Shown here: positions 56,797-64,000 of the stretch, piece after piece | How the letters are laid out: every line of letters starts with the position of its first letter | How positions within the stretch are numbered: position 1 is the first letter of the stretch | Assembly (NCBI RefSeq): GCF_019703515.2 | Contig: NC_059373.1 | Coordinates: forward strand, 20,918,281 to 20,982,280 | Source: Myxocyprinus asiaticus | Taxonomy: Eukaryota; Chordata; Actinopteri; Cypriniformes; Catostomidae | Length of the DNA: 64,000 bases | Direction of reading: 5' to 3' | The notes under the pieces: model-generated | Seen by the model: the letters and a program-made list of their open reading frames with translations, nothing else | Database searches by the model: none | Told to the model about the DNA's origin: nothing | Program-made: the position numbers and the translations under genes

Positions 56797-59528
56797 ATGT
56801 GCAATGCCTACTACCCATACAGGGTACACAAAAGCTTAGCTCTAGACACACATTCGTATTGAGAAATAGGGAGGGAGGTAGAACAATAAACCAACAGCTC
56901 GATGCCAAGACAGAAACACTAGCCATGCTGGATAGTTGTGCAATATCTCAACACATATTCACGGTTAGCGTAAGCACATTTTCTACTAGCACCAAGTCCC
57001 AGACAGAGAAGATTTCAGATGTCTCGTACCTTACAACAATTTACTGACCTCCGGACATGCCCACGATAAAGCAATGAGTAGCTGTTATAGCAGCAACATA
57101 TACTTAGAGCGTGGGTGGAGTGAGTCTTGCATCCAAACACTCTTGTATAAAAGAGAGTATCATCTGCACAGGGCAATGCTTTGGGTCTTCATCTCGTGAT
57201 GAGCACCAATTAGCAAAGAGTTGTCACTTTAAGGTATATAGCTGCCTTTATTGAGGGGGCCCTGGCCTGAAGTATGGTGTTTAACACCGGTTGCGACAAC
57301 CCTATTCTGTCAGACGAGCCCCATTCATATGCCATACATCTTCTTCTTTTTCCTGACTATCCCACTTCATTGACCTGTTCTTATTTCTTTACATCACTGT
57401 TTTTCAGATTGGTGTCTCACTGCTCCCCCCGCCCCCCAAAAAAAATCTTTCTTTAGATCCCCCTCTCGTTTTTTTTTTTTTTTCACAGTGGCAGATATCC
57501 GTCAGCAGGCAGTATGTAACAAAGCCTTGTTCATTAAAACACAGGCATCTGTGGCAGGTCTAAGAGCCATACTCTAACTATAAGCCATTAAATGCCACCC
57601 TCTGTGGAGCCAATACAAAACAAGTGCCTCTGTAAAAGAACGGCATAAAAACTTATAAAATGGAGCACAAAATGAAGGACACACACACACACAAAGAGAG
57701 AGAGAGTCAAGTGAGAAATAGAAGTGGGCTTACGGGCTTACTTATTATGACTTTGGCCTTGGCTGTCCACAGGAGCATCTGTGTTCACACAAGGACCATT
57801 TCACTGCATTGTATCAGTGGCAGTGAGAATGCATTGTGGCCTTTATCATGATTGTTTATGCATCTCCATCATTCCTGCATCTTACTAATCTTTGAGCACA
57901 GCTTTACGGCTAAGTTTATGCATGAAACACAATTGGTTATATACAAAAGCGGACTTACAAGACAGAAAGACATGTCAAATCTCCTCTCATGAACTCTCTC
58001 TATCATACATGCACCCCAACAAAACCTTGCTTTGAGGACAAAAGCAATACTTTAATTTAGGGACATTTGCGTATGTCTTCATTTAAAGAAAAAAAAAAAA
58101 GATTAAATGTTCTTAAATATAACAAACTTTTTTATATTTTATTTTTTGATTATTATTAGTGTAAAAAAAAAAAAAATTTAATAATTATAATACAGCCTCT
58201 GAGGGACTGACAGTAAATTTGACATCTCTCTTCTGTTTGCTGTAATCCATCGCTCTTGCTCTCTCCCTCTGTGTGTATGTGTGTGTGTGTGTGTGCGTGC
58301 ATGCGTGCGCAGGTTTGGGTGGTTTAACTGGTAATTATAAGGGTATTATGCTATAAATGTGGTTTATGAGGACATTTCTAGTGTCCCCATAATTCAAATC
58401 ACTTAAAAAAAAAAAAAAAAACATACTAAACTGTGTTTTTTTGGTAATGTAAAAATGCAGAAAGTTTTTGTGAGGGTTAGGTTTAGGGGTAGGGTTAGGT
58501 TTAGGGGATAGAATCTACTGTAAAGTTCGTACAGTATAAAAATCATTATGTCTATGGATAGCCGCACTAACATGTGCGTGTGTGTATGTGTGTCCACTCA
58601 TGTGCTTGTGTGAACCCAGAGCCCAGACATAGAGCAGTGCACAGTGAAGGATGACTGCGCTGCAAGGTTGTAATTTAACTGTCACAATAAATATGGCTAT
58701 ACGTGGCACTACCTATCAGAACATGTGGCCTCAGCACTTAATACAGACACTGGGGAAGACAGGATGTCGTGTGTTAGTCAGTCTGGAAAGTGTGAGTAGA
58801 GAGAGGATGTTAGCTTAGTCTGGAATTAATGTCATGGTGCTAAAATTGACACAGCATTGCGCAACATATCAGACTAGAGCTGGCCAATGACTCAGGGCTT
58901 CGGTTAGATAAAATGCAGTGAGGTTGGTGGTAGGACACCATGAAGTCTGGAGTGAATAAAAAGACCACATTAGCTCTGCTGGAATTTGGAAAATTCAGGT
59001 GTGTTTCTAAGCACCATTATGTCCTAAGAAAAAAAGTATTTTATGCTACTCATTAACATGCATGTAACTAACCACAGACTCACTAAAACAATTTAATTAA
59101 GGTATGATAATTAGTGTGCTTTCAGAAACAATAGAAAATGGTTTCAAAAACACATTGAGGAATGACTTTACAATAAACGTTTAACAGATGCATTAAGTGC
59201 TCCACTTAGAAACTGTTAATCATGGTACACTTAGACATATTCCTACATCAACATTCTTTGTTGTTCCCAGAATAACATTTCTATCAAAAAATCAGTATGT
59301 GATGTGGATATAATCTTTAGCTCAATGTTCTAAATAAAGAACGATGTCTGCATGTATTTGAAGAAGTCTTTTAACCTTCAGAAGTTGTAGAGAACAGAAT
59401 ATAACTTCATACGCACTTATTTAAAAAGGTTCAGCAACCTTTTTCTCATCAAGAACCATTTCCCAATGTTTAGGGTTCTTGAGTTGACTATATGGATCTC
59501 TGGAGATTTAAACTGCATTAAATACGAA
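56797..59528. other. Intergenic with simple repeats and one common fish repeat
   Basis: A T-run at 57466-57483, A-runs at 58089-58100 and 58165-58178, and (GT)n at 58272-58296. No gene is supported. Confidence 0.45.
58330..58600. repeat. Common fish repeat with telomere-like GGTTAGG units, GT-flanked
   Basis: 'gaggacatttctagtgtccc' is followed by an A-run, 'taaaaatgcagaaagttttt', 'gagggttaggtttaggggta' and a terminal GT microsatellite. I recognise this order as a dispersed fish repeat. No class is assigned. Confidence 0.6.
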
Positions 59529-60641
59529 TGTCACAGATGCAGAGACAGGACCCAAATGCAGAGGTAAAAATAGGGAATTTATTAAATACAAAAAATAAAG
59601 GGAAACTCAAACTCCCACAAGGGGGGGAAAACAATCAACATAAACTACACCGAAGGGGAAAAGCATAGGAAATATAATCCAGGCTGAGGCAGGGGAAACA
59701 GGAAACAGGACTGACTGGACCCAGGTAGGGATGGGAATAAAAAACAGGACCAACAAGACGGAACAGACTGGAACATTAAAGAACGACTGGATACAACAGC
59801 ACTTACGACTGGAAACAACACAAACTGGCCCTGGACAGCAAATGCAAGGAGACTAAAATAGGGAGAGAAGTCAAACGGGTTAACAGGGGACAGGTGAGGC
59901 AAATTAACTAATAATAAGCAAACAAGGAGGCAGGGTATGACGTAAGACAGAGAGACATGCGGCAATACAGAAACAAAACAAATCCACGTGCTCTTGCAAG
60001 ACAAAACACCCAAATGGCATGAGCACACATCACCAAGACAATAAGGCAATATACACCCATGCCAACTGACAAACAAGACGAGAGAATGCGTAGCAACACC
60101 AAACAAAGCGATGCCACGCATTCTCACACTAAATGAAAACTGAGCGTACATTGCAAGGCAAACGGCACGCGATGCACACAACAGGCAGCAAAAACAAGAC
60201 AGGACACCTGTGCAAGAGTTCGGCCACACACACACCCGACACCTTAGACCGAAGTGACCGAACCCCAGCACAACATGACCCGGGTGCACAATGTGAGCGC
60301 GACACACACCCATGTTCGCGAGAGACAGACAAACTATTGACACGAGTGCATGCTGCCAAGATGACATAAACACAATGCACACACGTCAATAACAGACAGA
60401 TATGGAGCACGAGTATCCGGATCCTGACACAGACCAAAACCAAACCAGACAGGAAGTCAGGATCCAGACACCATGCTCCCAACATGAAACAAGACGGACC
60501 AAAGAGTGCATGGCAGGGAATACAACTGAAACCACGTGCTCACACAAAGACAGACAACGAAACACAAGACACACATGGGACGATAATGCCATGGTCCTGT
60601 CAGACCAAAACCTAGACTGACAGAGTGACAGGACTGTGACA
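59529..60641 (-). mobile_element. Probable solo LTR, 1.1 kb
   Basis: The ends TGTCACAG and CTGTGACA give TG...CA borders with an 8-bp inverted repeat. On the minus strand AATAAA occurs about 55 bp before the 3' end (59579-59586 region), as in an LTR. No coding domain is present; the 245-codon minus-strand open frame is compositional. Flanks do not show a perfect duplication at these borders, though AATGT occurs across both junctions, so the exact limits and class remain open. Confidence 0.5.
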
Positions 60642-60769
60642 ATGTGTTCAGAAGAGTTGTATGTTAAAATTTAGTGTTTGTTATGGGTCATTTTTGAAGG
60701 ATGCATATGGATTGCATTTGTGGACTTTGACTACAGGTCAGATTACCAAAGCGACCATGTGACCTCTTT

Positions 60770-61410
60770 GTGTACCTGAGAGAAGCTTTTCCAGAAAACG
60801 CAGTGTGTCTCAGTTATTACAATCATTCTATAGCCGTAAACAAATGGAAGGCGAGGATGTTAGTACTTACTCTCATGTTTTGTTCCAAATTTTGAGTTCT
60901 ATCCTGAAGTAATCATCAAATACAATATCAAATGTGAATTTGGCAATCCGAGATCAATTCACTGAGGGCATTAGGGATGCAGGCCTTAGAAGGGAGCTTT
61001 GTAAGCTTGTGAGAGACAAGCCACAGTCAACACTAATTGAAGTGCGAGATGAAGCCCTTCTGTGGTCTCTAGTAGATCCTAAATCTCATGTCAGCAATAG
61101 AAGTATTGTGTCTAAGACAGCAGAAGCTCAGTACACTGCTGTTGGTATACCTGAGAAAAAACCCTGCTACACTTGAAGAAGTTTTATAAATTGTAGGAGA
61201 ACAAGGAAAAGCTAGAGGAGAGCTAGCACAAGCTGTCAAGAAACTCACTTTGCAATGCAGTAAGTCAGAACCTGTGGCTCATTGTAAACCTAAGATTCAG
61301 CCAAGGTTTACAGATGATGGCCAGCCTATATGTTTCTGATATAATGGTATAGGACACACAGCTAAGAGGTGTGTGAAGATAAACAAACAGACTGTCACAG
61401 AGAATGCTAA
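60770..61410 (+). pseudogene. LTR-retroelement gag remnant
   Basis: Translation shows a capsid-like segment (SRKQMEGEDVSTYSHVLFQI), a stop near 60910, then DQFTEGIRDAGLRRELCKLV, which resembles the gag fold of Ty3/Gypsy-type elements and PNMA/ARC-like domesticated gags. A frameshift near 61175 leads to a zinc-knuckle region at about 61325-61375 in which a stop replaces one codon and Tyr replaces the second Cys of the CxxC-H-C pattern. No start is visible. Directly followed by integrase, so protease, RT and RNase H are missing. Confidence 0.65.
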
Positions 61411-61414
61411 ATCA

Positions 61415-62215
61415 GTCCCCAAGTCCTCACGAGGTAACAAGTACCTCCTCACAGTTACCTGCGCTTTCACCAAGTGGCTGGAATGCCTCCCTGCCCCTAA
61501 CGACACAGCCACAATAACCGCAGTCCTGCTGCTGAACCATGTGTTCAGCCGCTGAGAGCTACCCCTCTCCATTGATTTGGATCCAGGCACCCATTTCACC
61601 TCAAGCATCATGACTACCATGTACGAAATCATGGATGTGGAAGTCAACTTCCACATCCCGTATCATCCACAGTCATTCTGGACAGGTTGAACGTGCCAAC
61701 CGCACCATTATCAAGATGCTTAAAAAGTATGTGAAACTCCCCCTGGTGCTGATGGCCATTAGGTCTACTCTGCACCGCTCCACAAGAGTCACACCATTCT
61801 AAATGATGACTGGAAGAGAAATGACCCTTACGCTACACCTTCTGAACTGCCCTGAAGACGTCAGTGTTGTAACCGCCTATATGCCACATCAATACATGAT
61901 GGACCTGCACGACCATCTTTGGGCCACATTCGTGTGGGCCCAGAAGAACTTGGAAGCCAGCATCAAGGGATCCAAAACCTACTATGACAGGAAAGCATCT
62001 CACCGCGAGTACCAAATAGGCGACAAGGTACCCTATTTCAGGTTCACCAAACCAGCAGGAATTCCTAAAAAGTTCCTACCAAGTTTGTCAGGCCCCTTCG
62101 AGATGGGAAAGCTCTCACCAGTAGCCTACCGCATCAGGGTCTCAAAACCAAGCCAAACACCGGCATACAAATGGGTCCATTAGAATCAGATTAAGCTCTT
62201 CAAGCTGCTTTCACT
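61415..62215 (+). pseudogene. Retroviral-type integrase remnant
   Basis: The core domain is recognisable as [20 protein letters not shown], then a segment with the second catalytic Asp (LDPGTHFTSS) and, after a frame change near 61675, the Glu-containing ERANRTI segment. The first Asp position is not clearly an Asp in this copy. A stop at 61801-61803 separates the C-terminal part (61803-62183), which contains the DNA-binding SH3-like region (YQIGDKVPYF, GPFEMGKLSPVAYRI). Integrase inserts retroelement cDNA; stops and frameshifts make this copy dead. Confidence 0.8.
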
Positions 62216-62340
62216 CCAAAGGGGAGAAGATGCACCACAGTAGCGCCATAAGGATAGCTGCATGCCTCAACCCATCAGCATGCACTAACTCCTAGCACCA
62301 CTCCACTTTCATACAGTAATCAAATCTGTTTTTTTTCAGG

Positions 62341-63990
62341 ATGAAAGTCTAGTGGATCCTTGGCAGTCTGCTCAGCCTAGGAGTCGCCCTATCCAGTGAT
62401 GTGGTTGAGCCCGGCCCGCCGACCGGCATTGTCCTACAAGGGACACTACAAGGGCCTCTTGATCACCCGTTGCAACCTGTACACCCAGATAATCTACATA
62501 TGTTTAGATCCCTGGGATGTATACCGCAAACACATCTGCTTACCCCACGACTGACTGAAAGCAGACTAAGCAGAACCCAAACACATGACACAGTCGAATG
62601 TGCCAAGCAAACAACTGTTCACACCCTTGAACAATTGCAGAAATTCCTAGTGACCGAGGAGGACCTCAGAGGCCAGACACGTCCAAAATGATTTCTCGGT
62701 GGCCTGCTTGCTGTGGCATCAGCAATCGGGTCACTGTTCTCCAATGGCCTCCCATCTGCCAACTCTGTCAGCATCAGTGCGTTTCAAAGGCACATGGGTA
62801 AACTCGATGAGGAAATGCCAGAAATCCAACAGAGACTCCTTCTCCAACAAGAACAATTACAGGGCCTGGGTAAAACCCTTCAGGGTACTATAGTCACCGT
62901 AAATTTGCACTCTGGTCTTTTCAATAACACTTTGCATGCTTTAGGGACTTTGTCAGAGGTTGTCAGAGAAGACAACTTATGTGTGTATCATTAGAGATCT
63001 AATGCAGGACCTCAATAGGGAAATTAGCTCATCAGTCAACAGTCTGAGTGGAGGAAGGATTCCAGCTTACCTGGTCTCCCTAGACCTTGTCGAACAAATC
63101 CTTAGATCTGCTACCACCTCCGTTGTGCAACCTTCACAGATACACCTGGCATATAGTCTTGGCAGTGCAATTCCAATCTATGTAAATCCTCAGAACCTCA
63201 AAATAGGATTCATCCTCAATCTAACCATTATAGAAAGGCAGAATATATACCGACTAAAGTCCATATTGAATGTTGGTTTTCAGAGAGGTAACACACACAT
63301 TCACCTCAAAACACCACCAACACTCGCCTACCACAATAAGGACCCCTCGCTCTATCTTATCCCTAACCTAAGCATGTGTACCAAGACAAAGGACATTCAC
63401 TGGGTTTGTCCAAGCAACCCCTTTGTTAGATAGGTGATTAACTACCTCTACGGCCTAAGAGCCGAATCCCCTGAACAAAAGTGTCAGTGTAGCATGTCTG
63501 TCAAGATGAAGGAACAGAGACAAAGGTAGAGCAAGCAGGCAATTGCTGGCTCGTTAACACACCAGCCACCGAAGTTCTAATGTCATACAACTGCCATGAT
63601 AAAGCCACTAAACTAATGCTACCAAACCAGACGGTGTTCTTAACAGTTCCCCAAGGAGCCACTGTGCACACTGACAATATGGTCCTCTATCATCTCAGCA
63701 TCGACAAACATGACACAGAAATTAAAAATCATGGACGCATTTAGAGGTCACATCCTCACCATTGATGACACCCTTCAACAGCATCTTCAGGCTGAAGGGA
63801 CGAAATTAGTGAAGGTCAGTCTCAAACCGACTGGCTTGACCACTATATTTCCTAGTCACATAAGCAGATCGTCATCTTACCAAGAACACCCTATCAGTCT
63901 TGTCACCCTCAGGCTCCTCCTTAGTGGTTGGATCATCATGGCAATTATTGCACACACCATGTACAAGTACATTCAAAACCTACAGGCCAG
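62341..63990 (+). pseudogene. Envelope-like glycoprotein remnant of an endogenous retroelement
   Basis: An ATG at 62341 with a stop three codons later is followed by a hydrophobic leader-like stretch (GSLLSLGVAL). A short surface-like segment has frame changes. After a stop at 62690-62692 comes a hydrophobic, Gly/Ala-rich fusion-peptide-like stretch, then a long helical Gln/Leu-rich region (about 62770-62960), a frameshift near 62990, an ectodomain with scattered Cys, and near 63900-63960 a membrane-spanning stretch. Order and spacing fit a class I-like transmembrane subunit. Multiple stops and frame breaks make it non-functional. The family is not assigned, and the element may continue past the window. 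Confidence 0.65.
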
Positions 63991-64000
63991 ACTGAACTCC

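Noticed and set aside
58470..58510. TTAGGG-like units suggesting an interstitial telomere
   Set aside because: The units are irregular (GGTTAGGTTTAGGGG) and belong to a common dispersed fish repeat.
59645..60382. 245-codon minus-strand frame, Cys-rich and hydrophobic, the longest non-transposon-like frame
   Set aside because: It lies wholly inside the LTR-like unit, overlaps other open frames in several phases, and shows no domain or conserved spacing. It is likely compositional.

Overview
This window looks like non-genic nuclear DNA from a ray-finned fish, most likely a cypriniform (carp, minnow, sucker or loach type). That call rests on the repeat mix: Tc1 elements, a DIRS element with a tyrosine recombinase, L1 and L2 LINEs, tRNA-derived SINEs with a V-SINE-like body, hAT-type MITEs including the fish 'AAAGG-TAGTTCACCCA' repeat, and many AT and GT microsatellites. 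I found no host exon, rRNA or functional tRNA gene that I could defend. Almost every long reading frame is transposon-derived or antisense to one.

Layout. 264-3522: an unclassified DNA transposon with about 130-bp inverted ends and a decayed uncharacterised protein on the minus strand, split by an apparently intact Tc1 element (1794-3378). 3560-8665: an internally deleted L1 copy (copy A), invaded by a tRNA-derived SINE (3993-4412, perfect 11-bp duplication) and by a 2.1-kb element of unknown class (4710-6821). 10304-13045: a non-coding hAT-type element with a nested MITE. 15466-16294: a second hAT-type MITE. 18762-23663: a nearly full-length DIRS element with inverted repeats, internal complementary region, gag-like ORF, RNase H, methylase-like region and tyrosine recombinase, but lacking the RT palm. 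25270-26878: a minisatellite, a dead Tc1 remnant, and a Tc1 end split by a 342-bp solo LTR. 27916-28632: a foldback MITE. 30653-32249: a THAP-related DNA element.

The second half holds a 7.2-kb element with long compound inverted ends carrying a minisatellite (35233-42399), a block of unclassified repeats (43591-45447), a DIRS-like hairpin (47851-48136), and a probable L2 LINE split by a 5'-truncated L1 (copy B, 49063-54528, minus strand) that itself hosts a SINE. Next come the L2 reverse-transcriptase half (54545-56796), a likely 1.1-kb solo LTR (59529-60641), and at the right edge a decayed LTR retroelement (gag, integrase and env remnants; protease, RT and RNase H missing).

The genes do not form a pathway. 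The window is a nested archive of mobile elements. The best candidates for recent or retained activity are the Tc1 transposase at 2057-3097 and the tyrosine recombinase at 21727-22536. The best candidates for something poorly described are the uncharacterised protein inside long inverted repeats (264-3522), the 2.1-kb insertion in L1 copy A, and the 7.2-kb long-inverted-repeat element. Family names come from recognising motifs by eye; no database search was run.
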